Shown: piece after piece, positions 47,501-56,218 of the stretch
Numbering within the stretch: position 1 is the first letter of the stretch
Layout: each line of letters opens with the position of its first letter
Source: Datura wrightii
Taxonomy: Eukaryota > Streptophyta > Magnoliopsida > Solanales > Solanaceae
Reading direction: 5' to 3'
NCBI GenBank assembly: GCA_035772735.1
Contig: JASDFA010000016.1
Location: forward strand, 174,907,001-174,971,000
DNA: 64,000 nt
Translations under genes and position numbers: made by a program
Notes under the pieces: generated by a model
What the model was told of the DNA's origin: nothing
Databases searched by the model: none
The model's input: the letters and a program-made list of their open reading frames with translations, nothing else

Positions 47501-49934
47501 CAAAAATTCAGAAAAGCTAAAATATCTCAACAGCTAAAACAACCTAATAGAAATTTAAAAGTCAAATTCATCCTAAACCTAAGAAACTTATTATGCTAAA
47601 AATTACTACAGTAATTAAAAAGCAAATTTCAACAACTAGTATATATTTCTTCCTTTTTGTCCAATTTTGGAAGGATTAAAAAGTAGATGAAGAATGAAGT
47701 ATAACCCTCCACTTTTACCTTCACTTCTAGTTTTCTTGCTAATTGAACAAGGGAAATACCTCTTTATCCACTCTTTCTCCTCCTCAACCAACTGTTCCTC
47801 CTTCTAGGCCAACAAAATAAAAAGAGAGAGACTAACGAAATCTCAAAATTTCCCAAATCAAAGTACTACCCAGCAAATAAATGTACAGGAAATGGATCCT
47901 AGAAACTCAAGAAGCTTTCCGAAGCAATAGCAATGATAGTGTTCATATTAGCTTTCCCCACCTATTAAATAGTTCAGTTCAGAATCTTGAAGGAAAAGAT
48001 CTTTTGTATCATGGTTCAGCCATTGTCTTATCCATGTATTTCAGTCGTTCATTTTGTTATCATGGTCTGTATATGATATAAAACCAGTTCAAGGCTTTTC
48101 TATCGGGAAAAGGCTTCTACGATTTTATTAAGCAGATATGGTGTGAGTTGATGTGCAAGGAAAAAGAACAAAAAAGCTGGTGCATTTAGCACAAATGCTT
48201 CATCTCTTCATGAACTTAAAAATGTCAAGTGAAGAACAAAGAGCGATAAGGGGGTATATCTTTTTTTTTAAATAACCGTGGCGTCTCGGTCAGCTTGTGC
48301 CCACCTCGACTAATTCTAAGAGATACCTGCCACCTGCAACAAGTACCGGGTAACTCTATCCACAAAGTCTAGGACAGATGAGAAGAAACAACCACGTGTT
48401 TAAAGTTCCAAAGATCCCGCAGTCGGGGGGCCAGAATTGCATTTCCTCATCCTATCAAGTAACTAAAAATATCAACAAAGAATTGGATTGAGCGAAAACC
48501 TGCTGCAATAAAGTGTCAAAACTTGACAAGTGGTTAGCCACCCTTTGATATTCCAGTGCTCCTCCAAGGATTAGGAGTCTAGGCTTTACTAATTTTGAGA
48601 TCATTCGCCGGTGCGCCACATTTTTCTTACAAACAACGCCTTTAACCACCATACTAGCAAATAGCATAGAGGAGAACTTTATCAGCAGAAGGAAAATAAA
48701 CTTAACAATACTTGCATACTATGACCAATGATTTAAGTGGAAAAATGAAGCACGACGATGGCAGAAACCAAGTGAAAGAATCATTCAAAAGGATTGCTAA
48801 ATCCTGATGGAAAAATTAACATTTGGCACAAAATTCAAACATCTCACTTAGAATCTATGCAAGCATAAAAATAAGCAACTTGAAAATTTGATACCTGCAT
48901 AACAAAGCCCGCAATTGCAGCAATTGGTTCATAATGAGAAGCAATTGCAGCACAGAATAGGAGTCTTAAGACAAATAGGAAGTCCATAACTAGAATAAAC
49001 AAGTATCAAGTTCGAATGCAGGGAGAACAATAAATTAAGCTGCAACTTTACACTACAAAATATTTTTGTTTAGACATGAGGTGTTGAAAGTTACATTTTC
49101 TTTGTAATTCTTTTATAAGAGAAGATGAAAATAAGGTATATGAGAGTCTGGTTTAGGTCATGATAGAAAGCCATATAGTCGAATGTAGAAAACCTTTCTC
49201 TACGATGTCCACTGGCAATGCATTTAATCTTCACATATCCACAAGGATCCATTCCTCCATTCTGACTCATGTCAGGCTTAAGGAGTGTAGCAGCTTCCCA
49301 GGATAAAGATGTGATTATCTCCGACCAACTCTCTTCATTATCCTCCTCATATGGAGGAATATGTTCAACTTGCAAAAGCTGCACAATCAAAGATTTAAAA
49401 TGTCCATCAACTACATTTTTCATGGCCTTTCTATGTTCCTCAGTTGACCTATACGTATTATGGTACTCTCCACCAGATAAGTTGCAGGATGAATCCATGT
49501 AACCCCATTCCCCTGGCGCTTCTTCACTACCATCATCATCCTCATCAAATAAAAGAGATTCTCTATCATCCTCTTCTGTTTCTGGCTCTGGGGGCAACCA
49601 GAGTAAATAACTATTCTCAAAATCAACAGGTGCATTATCTGTGTCATTCACATCATGAGGAGGAGGCCCTTCATGCTGGACACCATTGATACACGTATCT
49701 GTTTCTTTTGCAAGTTCTTTCATCCCTTCTGAGTTCTGCCATTCACTGTTCTCTGCCAATGATGAGGAATTTGCACTACTTGATTTAATCTCAGCAGGTT
49801 GATCATTGTTTGGTCCACAAATATTATTCATCTCCTTGTAGTTGAAAGCACCATAATAGACATCTGTTGGAGTAAAGTGTCTTGGCTCAGAATGTGATCC
49901 ATAAACACCATAATCATCATCGTCATCATCACTC
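32590..49934 (-). CDS. FAB1: 1-phosphatidylinositol-3-phosphate 5-kinase, FAB1A/B class (5'-partial, 10 exons)
   Basis: Converts PI3P to PI(3,5)P2 on endosomal and vacuolar membranes, controlling endosome maturation and vacuole shape. Exons (- strand, 5' to 3'): 49934-49194, 48653-48500, 40048-39704, 39191-38337, 38236-37905, 37133-37010, 36928-36767, 35649-34147, 33570-33304, 32910-32590 (stop). They give 1,600 residues with consistent phases and no stops. Domain order: acidic linker (LLWLPPEPETEEDDRE), TCP-1/cpn60-like chaperonin domain (exons 2-4), plant FAB1 cysteine-rich region (CPSCDMP..CYTHRQGS..WMWHRCLRCP..SCGHLLHRDCLRFYG), a Ser-rich linker, and the C-terminal PIP kinase. The N-terminal FYVE finger expected of FAB1A/B is not in the window, so the start lies beyond 64,000. 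Introns of 8.45 kb and at least 14 kb are filled with transposons. Paralogue (A or B) cannot be settled. Confidence 0.95.
35753..35764 (-). repeat. G12 tract on the FAB1 sense strand
   Basis: Twelve C on the + strand, followed by tcccacccaaaacacac. Located in the FAB1 intron just upstream of exon 8. Confidence 0.9.
36767..40048 (-). CDS. FAB1: FAB1 exons 3-7: chaperonin-like domain, Cys-rich region, coiled coil
   Basis: Exon 3 (40048-39704) has HLKMAVAKIDAHHPNILLVE and SRFAQEYLLAKDISLVLNVK. Exon 4 (39191-38337) continues ILLKGANGDDLKKIKRVIQY then GVFAAYHLALETSFLADEGA. This is the group II chaperonin apical-like region that PIKfyve proteins use for partner binding. Exon 5 (38236-37905) holds the paired Cys/His motifs. 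Exon 6 (37133-37010) begins FGKVVACFRYAPV. Exon 7 (36928-36767) is a predicted coiled coil (EQIAEMEELLEKEKTEFE). Introns here are 100 bp to about 770 bp except the one after exon 7 (about 1.1 kb), in which I see nothing notable. Confidence 0.92.
40238..41198 (+). mobile_element. Small copia-like gag-only LTR element (truncated)
   Basis: The 5' LTR part (40238 to about 40410) and 3' LTR (40948-41198) share tagttttaagatgaatcgac, tttttgttatgcagattatg and tcttcaagttggcta. Between them a degenerate copia gag is visible (GENYHIWLVKMKS then a stop, at about 40490). No protease, RT or integrase is present. CATAC occurs at both borders (40233-40237 and 41199-41203), a possible 5-bp target duplication, though the 3' LTR seems to lack its last bases. 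Opposite in orientation to the related element 41768-47634. In FAB1 intron. Confidence 0.7.
41525..41555 (-). repeat. Poly-C (+) / poly-G (FAB1 sense strand) tract
   Basis: C10, aa, C19 on the + strand followed by an A-rich stretch. This is the longest homopolymer of the window, in the FAB1 intron between two LTR elements. Confidence 0.9.
41768..47634 (-). mobile_element. Gag-type LTR retrotransposon split by a LINE
   Basis: LTRs at 41768-42024 and 47362-47634 face the same way: TGTTGG..TTTCAACA, with TGTTG/CAACA terminal inverted repeats in the first. Both share aaaatatctcaacagctaaa and acaacctaatagaaattta. Flanks gctag and actag suggest a 5-bp duplication with one change. On the - strand the internal part near 42190-42030 reads KVTEGVFYAQ, matching KVFEVAFYAQ in the + element at about 40780-40810, so both belong to one family. 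No pol genes remain apart from the inserted LINE. Confidence 0.8.
42198..47000 (-). mobile_element. Near full-length L1-type LINE with 16-bp target duplication
   Basis: The direct repeat ccttcagtaaccttat flanks both ends (42182-42197 and 47001-47016); the poly(A) is the T10 run at its low end. On the - strand: a 5' UTR-like head, an ORF1 relic (SVIILPEINAGWTDLSKKIE, 46050), an endonuclease (CGDFSVTRYPNERAGG, SDHNP, with a stop in the SFTW motif near 45340), RT start (44496-44125: FIHGRQIMDAALIASECVDS and KMDIKKAHDHVNWEFL), catalytic LLYADDTVIFCDA at about 43845, C-terminal RT (43606-42731) and zf-RVT tail (42554-42279). Several stops and frameshifts break ORF2, so the copy is dead. Confidence 0.9.
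48261..48382 (-). mobile_element. Solanaceae SINE, second copy
   Basis: Reverse complement contains gagttacccggtacttgt, gcaggtggcaggtatctctt and ttagtcgaggtgggcac, then a cacggttattt end and a poly(A) (T9 on the + strand at 48261-48269). Same family as 15680-15806. It lies 118 bp downstream of FAB1 exon 2 as seen on the - strand. Confidence 0.7.
48500..49934 (-). CDS. FAB1: FAB1 exons 1-2 (first visible): acidic linker before the chaperonin domain
   Basis: Exon 49934-49194 starts in phase with SDDDDDYGVYGSHSE, passes DFENSYLLWLPPEPETEEDD and LFDEDDDG..GEWGYMD, and ends VKCIASGHRRE. Exon 48653-48500 gives SMVVKGVVCKKNVAHRRM, RLLILGGALEYQR and SSFDTLLQQ. Both are highly conserved plant FAB1 segments. 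The acceptor before 49934 is ggtatggcag; the upstream donor is outside the window. Confidence 0.92.
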
Positions 49935-50262
49935 CTGCCATACCAATGCTAAGTAAGATAGCTAATTGAAACATGCACTGGTATAGAATATATTAGCCTA
50001 ATAATAATACATGAAAGCAAGTAAAGGTCTGATTCAAGTGTGTCATCTATCTTTCATGACAATATTATACATGCTTGGCCCATACAAATAATCCAACCTA
50101 CAACTCAAAGAGTGCACTACAAAGAGTAAAGCTCTCCTCTCCTGGAAGCCCTTACACTTTCTACTGGACAAAGCCACAGATTTAAATAAACAACAAAAAA
50201 CTTGGTCAGGATCCAAATCCAAATATGTTGTTAGTTATGGGTCCTTTGTACTTGGATAGGAT

Positions 50263-51522
50263 TATAAACGCTTAGTGAAGCCACGAAAAGCTTAGTTTAT
50301 TAATGAAGATAAACAACTCTTTAAATAGAGTTACAATGAAAAGATAGATTCCTAGTTAAAGACAACTGACTTATCCTAATTAAATAAGAACACAAAAATA
50401 TAAATAATAAATCAAAATATACTCAAACTAAACTTAACCGATCCTAAACTGACTAGAACTGCTATACATACGCTAATATGTCCCCTCAAGTTAGGCTATG
50501 GGCACCTAAGCGTAACTTGAATAGATTTCGATCAAAAGGAGGCTTGAACAGCTTCTTAGCATCTTCATGATTAAGGATGAGTTCATGGTCAAGCAGTTTT
50601 TCGTAGGGGATCGGCGTATCAGAGATCTCAGGAAACTCAAGACTCAGACTACTGTGTATTTTGACGATGAGCTCTAGATTAAACACATGAGCACCATCAA
50701 TGGCTAACTCATCTGAGAGATGCCGAAAGGTGTGAAGATAGTCTGTGATGGAGCGAGAGTCATTAGTGACGCGGGCAAGTTGTTCACGGAGGCTAAATAC
50801 CAGGTTTTGTGATCTGTTTGCATACGTAGTGTGCAGGGCGTCCCAGGAAGATTTGGATGAGGCGGCAGCTGCAACAGTAGGAGCAATAGTAGCTTCGACA
50901 GAAGCCATGAGAGCATTCTGGATTAGTCGATCTTGGGGGAACCAAGTAAGGAATGCCGGATTGTTGGCGCCATTCGTTGTCGTGCAACAGGGAGCCGGAG
51001 TGGTCCCATCGAGATGGCCGAAGAGGTTGTAGCCATACATAAGCATGGAGAACTGAGCTTTCCAGGTGGCGAAGTTGTGACCACCGCTTAGTTTGATAGG
51101 TAGTTGAGAAGTAGGGTTGAATTGGATAATGATATTGACACCCGTTGTATTGTCAGCATTGACAACTCTGGGATTTGCGCCATTGTTGTTGCGGTTGAAG
51201 GCCATGGATGATAATAGCGTGATTGATGATGGGAACGAGAAAGAAAGAAAAAAAAAAGCGAAAAAAATAGGATCGTTCTCGTTAGAGCGTATGAGGCTCT
51301 GATACCATATAAACGCTTAGTGAATCCATGAAAAGCTTAGTTTATTAATGAAGATAAACAACTCTTTAAATAGAGTTACAATGAAAAGATAGATTCCTAG
51401 TTAAAGACAACTGACTTATCCTAATTAAATAAGAACACAAAAATATAAATAATAAATCAAAATATACTCAAACTAAACTAACCAATCCTAAACTGACTAG
51501 AACTGCTATACATACGCTAATA
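50263..51522 (-). mobile_element. Complete gag-only LTR retrotransposon (TR-GAG-like), 1,260 bp
   Basis: Two LTRs, 50263-50478 (216 bp) and 51308-51522 (215 bp), differ by three substitutions and one indel. The 5-bp duplication AGGAT flanks the element (50258-50262 and 51523-51527). On the - strand, directly after the 5' LTR comes tggtatcagagc (51307-51296), a perfect initiator-Met tRNA primer site. A 239-codon gag follows, then a polypurine tract ttgaggggaca (50489-50479) abutting the 3' LTR. LTR termini are TATTAG..TTTATA rather than TG..CA. No protease, integrase or RT is present, so it must move with enzymes of another copia element. A young insertion. Confidence 0.93.
50486..51205 (-). 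CDS. Copia-type Gag polyprotein of the non-autonomous element
   Basis: 239 residues, uninterrupted. The N-terminal part reads PIKLSGGHNFATWKAQFSML, the Gag start shared by copia elements. The middle has RLIQNALMASVEATIAPTV and SSKSSWDALHTTYANRS, and SLREQLARVTNDSRSITDYL follows, as in the UBN2/Retrotran_gag family. It ends ..KLRLGAHSLT without the CCHC zinc knuckle normally found at the C-terminus. The likely role is forming virus-like particles in the cytoplasm that carry the element RNA. The TGA stop lies inside the polypurine tract. An intact frame in a non-autonomous element suggests Gag has been under selection or that the insertion is recent. Confidence 0.88.
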   Translation of the reverse strand: MAFNRNNNGANPRVVNADNTTGVNIIIQFNPTSQLPIKLSGGHNFATWKAQFSMLMYGYNLFGHLDGTTPAPCCTTTNGANNPAFLTWFPQDRLIQNALMASVEATIAPTVAAAASSKSSWDALHTTYANRSQNLVFSLREQLARVTNDSRSITDYLHTFRHLSDELAIDGAHVFNLELIVKIHSSLSLEFPEISDTPIPYEKLLDHELILNHEDAKKLFKPPFDRNLFKLRLGAHSLT

Positions 51523-52308
51523 AGGATAAGGTAGGGTTGTTATACCTTTGTATTATAGTATTGGAGCTAAGAATAGCCTTGAGTTTCTATAACCCCTTAA
51601 CAACAAGATTCAAAATGGGAATAACCGAATAAGCATTTGTGCAAAAACACTCTTGACCTAGTGATAACAAATAAATCACCTTTTTCTTGTTCCAGAATGT
51701 TACACTGGTTAGGAAGCTGAATAAAAATAAATTAGTGTTAGCCATGTCCACAAATTCTGTTATAACTACCAGTTAATCAGTTACTCGATTACTGTTCATT
51801 ACTGTTCCTTGAGTTGGTTAGACTGTTTTCAGTGAGTTGGTTAGAAGCTGGACAGATTTGGTTACACTGATGCTATTGCTTATAAGCATCTAATTGTACA
51901 ATTCATTCTCATAATACAAGTCATTACAATTCTTCTTTCTACTTCCACTTTCTTCTCTCTCAATTCTATTGTATTTTCTGCCCTAAAGCTTCATTCTCGA
52001 AAGGTTCCTGATTTAGTTATCTCATTTCTCTAGTCGACTGGCTCCTGTTGCTGTACTTTCCTTGGCCACCATGACTAAAGGAACTCAAGCAAGTGATGGA
52101 TCTGCAGGTGAGGTGGGAGAGTTGCATGAAATGATGCAGAAGGTGCTTTCTGAAATTAGTACACTCGCAGGATAAGTGTCGAATCTGAAGAAATTGGATC
52201 AAGTAGTACCAGAAATGAACAGCTGGCCAATTCTGGAACAGTTCAGAGGGAAAAAGCCCCCATTGACAGGGAAGAAGTGCCAGAGGAAGTAAGGAGATAG
52301 ATCTCAAA

Positions 52309-53027
52309 TAATGTTTTAAAAGGCATTCCTGGGACGAGCTCCGAGTGGGGCGGAGTAAAAACGTGCCCGGGCAATCTGTGGGTGTGAAAGTATTGGGAGA
52401 CATAAAGCCCCATCAAGTCAGGGTGTCGCTTAGGCGTTGGATGAGTTTTGGTTTTGGGGCGTAAGCCCAGAAAACCTTTTCTAAATAAAATTAAAATTGC
52501 TAAATAAGTCCTTAAATTAATACCAAAAACATAAAGTTCAACTTATTATTAAGTTTTAAGAAGTTAAAGAACTTTAAAATCTAAATATTTTTTATTCTTA
52601 GCCATATTTTTTATTCTCTCTCTTCATACTTCACGGGGTAAAAGGGAAAATGATCAATGTGCAAACTACAATGCAAAAACGATCCTTCATCACTTGCTTT
52701 GGTTTGATGCTTCTAATTGTAGGTTTCTTCTTCGTTTCTTTTTTTACAGTTAATTTATAAATTTCTACTCCATTTTTATAAAAGTCTAATTAGTCTTTTG
52801 AGATGAGTAGCTCTAATATTTTTTGGTCACTTGTTGAAAAATAAGCAGTTATATGTAGATTTCCACTTATTTTATGTTCTCTTGAATTTTCTATAATTTC
52901 TATATAATTTTTTATTTTTTATTATATTAATTCATAAAATATTAAAAATTAAAGATTCACGAGGCTTATGCCTCACCCTGTATCAGGTAAAACGCCTAGT
53001 CTGGTACACGTGCCTTTTAAAACACTG
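52309..53027. mobile_element. hAT-type MITE 1, inside the Ty3 gag
   Basis: Termini taatgttttaaaaggc and (reverse complement) cagtgttttaaaaggc, flanked by the perfect 8-bp repeat ATCTCAAA (52301-52308 and 53028-53035). Eight bases is the hAT target duplication. 719 bp, AT-rich interior, no transposase. Its ends resemble the hAT terminus at 60999 (cagtgttttggacggcga). Confidence 0.85.
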
Positions 53028-53837
53028 ATCTCAAAGGGAGAAGAGTACTCACAGCTACAGTAATCACAATACATATTTTTCCAGGTGATCGAAGATGGAC
53101 TTTTTGAGATTCACTGGAGATGATCACAGATCTTAGTTGTTCAAGTTTGAACAATTTTTTATTATGGATAGCATCCCTATGGATGAAAGAGTGTATAGCT
53201 GATGTACAATTGGAAGGAGAAGCCATCCAGTGGCATCTGTCCTTTATGAAATACAGACAATATTTGCAACCTCCTACATGGAATAAGTATGTTATGGCTC
53301 TAGTAGAAAGATTTGGAGTAGATCATGATGATCCCATGGAAGAAATCAAGAAGGTGAGGCAGACAAGAATAATGAAGGATTATCAAGCCATATTTGAGAG
53401 GAACTTGACCAGGGTTAATCTATCCCAAGAAAATGCCATCAATTGTTTCTTAGAAGGATTGAAACAGGAGTTGAACATGGCAGTGAAGCTGGCACACCCT
53501 CGTACATTGTCACAAGCATACAAGTCCACCAGAATGCAAGAGGCTTAGTTGGAAGCTGTTAGACAATCTCAGAATTTCAGTTCTACAAGAAAGTATGGAG
53601 ATCAAAGGTTCCAAAATAAACCTCCCTTATTACCCGCCCCAACCAACAGTAGTAGTATAACAACATCTAAAGGAGTCAGCAGAGAGACTCTAGTGTGGAA
53701 GAAATGAATGAGAAGAGATCAAAAGGCCTATGTTATTTCTGTAATGAGAAATATGGTTTTGGTCATAAGTGCAAAACTTGAAGAAATTGTATTTGATAGA
53801 AATAGAGGAACAGGAGGAATTAGAGATTGAACAAGAG

Positions 53838-54171
53838 CAGTGTTATCAAATGCGTGCTTAGGTCCTGAAGCGAGGCTAAAATGTGTTGAGCACTTCAGCT
53901 TGCTTAATGTGCGCTTCAGTGTCGTCATTAAGGTTCTAACGCATACTTTCCCTTGCCAATGGAGCCTCTTCTGAAGAGGCGACACTAAACAATTGATATT
54001 TCACTTTATCGCAATTTTGTTTCAACTTCTTTGTTCATATTTGTCATTCATGCTTATAATTATTAGATCTTGACTAAACATACGTTAAAGCCCACGCTTT
54101 ATTTGCTCTTTGTTCTTAAAGCCCAAATGGACCTTAGAGCCTTTTTGCACTTTTTGCTTTTGATAACACTA
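53838..54171. mobile_element. hAT-type MITE 2, between Ty3 gag and protease
   Basis: Termini cagtgttatcaaa and (reverse complement) tagtgttatcaaa, flanked by the perfect 8-bp repeat AACAAGAG (53830-53837 and 54172-54179). 334 bp, non-coding. It is a different family from MITE 1 by its interior. Confidence 0.85.
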
Positions 54172-55334
54172 AACAAGAGGAAAAAGTGTTTCCAGAAGAC
54201 CAACAAATTGAGTTGTTTAAGCCCTTGGAACAATGGAAATTTCTGTCCACTCTTGGTTATCATTCAAAGAAACCACTTCACATATTTGGTGGACACAGGT
54301 AGTTCTCACAATTTTATTGATCCTGAGCTACTGAGGAACTTGAGGTGCCAAGTTAAACCTACTACCCCTCGAGCAGTACCAGCAGCTAATGCGAATGATA
54401 TGCAAGTGGATAGTATGTGCACCATTTCTTGGTTGATGCAAGGAGTGGAATTTATCATTAGAACTGAGCGAAGAGCTTTGAAGTTCCTTCTGGAGCAGAA
54501 ACTGGATACTAATTCACAGTTGCTACAGCTCCAAGTTGATGCCTTTTGACTACTCAATTGAGTATAAAAAAGGGGTGGAAAATAAGTGGTTGATGCCTTA
54601 TCCAGGGTGCATGGTGCTGAGCCTGCGGCCTTAGCCCTCTCTAATACAAGTTCTGATCTTCCACAAGCTATAGCAGATAGTCGGGAAGTGGATCTTGAAC
54701 TAAAGAGTCTTATTGAAGAGTTAAAAGAAAATCCAGCAACTCACAGACAGTTTACTTGGCAGCATAACCAACTCAGGAGGAAGGGAAGTCTTGTAGTTGG
54801 CAAGGTGCCACAGCTGAGGGTTGATGTTATTGCTTTTTGGCACTCTTCTCAAGGGGGACATTCAGGAGTGGAAGATACCCTTAAGAGACTATCGATTTTA
54901 TTCTATTGGAAGGGAATAAGAGTTGATGTAAAGCAATTTGTTCATAAGTGTGATACTTGCCAGGAGAACAAATCTGATTTGGCTGTGCTTATCCTGGCTT
55001 ATTACAGCCCTTACCAATTCCTGAGGTGGTTTGGTCCCAGATTAGTAAGGATTTTATTGATGGTCTACCCAAGTCCAAGGGATACGAAGTGATCTTAGTG
55101 GTTGTGAACAAATTGAGCAAATATGCTCATTTTTTGCCTCTCAAACATCCCTATATTGCTCAGTCTGTAGCTGAAGTATTCATGGACACTATGACGAGGC
55201 TGCATGGTTTACCTGATACTATTACTAGTGATAGAGATGTAGTTTCCCTCCGGTCGTTTTGGCAAGAGTTGTTTAGCGTACAAAGGGTTCAGTTGAACAC
55301 TTCTTCAGCCTATCATCCCGTCCTCAATCTGATG

Positions 55335-55925
55335 GACAAACTGAGGTGTCAAACAGACGTTTGGAGGTTTGGAGACCTATTTGAGGTGTTTTTGTAGTGA
55401 GGAACCTACCAGTTGGTTTTCTTGCCTGGCTATGGCTGAATATTGGTACAATACTTCCTTCCACAGTGCTATCCAGACTAAACCATATGAGGCCCTCCAT
55501 GGCAGACCACCCCACTGCATTTACCCTATTTATCTGGTGAATAAACTTCAGCTAAGGTTGATAATACATTGACTTCACAGGGAGTTGAAGTTGCAGCTAT
55601 TGAAGCACCACTTGAGAAGGGAACAGTTGAACACTCCTTTAGCCAAACTGAGGTGTTGAACAGAAGTTTGGAGACCTATTTGAGGTGTTTTTGTAGTGAG
55701 GAGCCTGCCAGTTGGTTTTCTTGCCTGGCTATGGCTGAATATTGATACAATACTTCCTTCCACAGTGCTATCCAGACTACACCATATGAGGCCCTCTATG
55801 GCAGACCACCCCCACTGCAGTTACCCTATTTATCTGGTGAATAAACTTCAGCTAAGGTTGATAATACGTTGCTTCACAGGGAGTTGAAGTTGCAGCTATT
55901 TAAGCACCACTTGAGAAGGGAACAG
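55335..55925 (+). repeat. ~300-bp tandem duplication within the Ty3 integrase
   Basis: The block from aaactgaggtgt (about 55337) recurs from about 55645 with gacctatttgaggtgttttt, ttggttttcttgcctggcta, ggtgaataaacttcagctaa and ttgagaagggaacag in both. The copies differ at scattered positions, each carrying its own small indels. The duplication repeats the end of the integrase domain and adds to the decay of this copy. Confidence 0.88.
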
Positions 55926-56218
55926 TGGAGAACGAAGCAATAGGCTGACTCTCATAGGAGTGAGAGAGTTATTGTTGTAGGTGATTGGGTTTATTACAAG
56001 ATACATCCCTATAGACAGAGCACTACTTCTGGCCACTCTTTTCATAAACTTGCAACCGAGTATTATGCTCCCTTCCAGATCTTGAAGAAAGTTGGTGCAA
56101 TGGCCTACACTATCCTTTCCAAAGTCTGTCAAAAATCACCCTACTATGCATGTATCCTTGTTGAGAAGATGTTATGAAGTTCCTATCCAAGTTTCCTTAT
56201 CCCCCTCATTCACATTGC

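Larger units (their letters stand above)
51758..56218 (+). mobile_element. Ty3/gypsy retrotransposon remnant with internal deletions
   Basis: Starts near tgttataactaccagttaat, probably the 5' LTR head. Gag begins MTKGTQASDGSAGEVGELHE at 52070, continues after a MITE with EGEAIQWHLSFMKY and RNLTRVNLSQENAI (53120-53548), and has a CCHC knuckle CYFCNEKYGFGHKCKT near 53735. After a second MITE comes the protease VDTGSSHNFIDPELL (54290). RT is deleted: the sequence jumps at about 54448 to RNase H (FLLEQKLDTNSQ, then DALSRVHGAE), then H2C2 and integrase (CDTCQENKS; DFIDGLPKSKGYEVILVVVN; HGLPDTITSDRD) and a chromodomain-like end to about 56170. Stops interrupt it, so it is dead. Confidence 0.85.
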
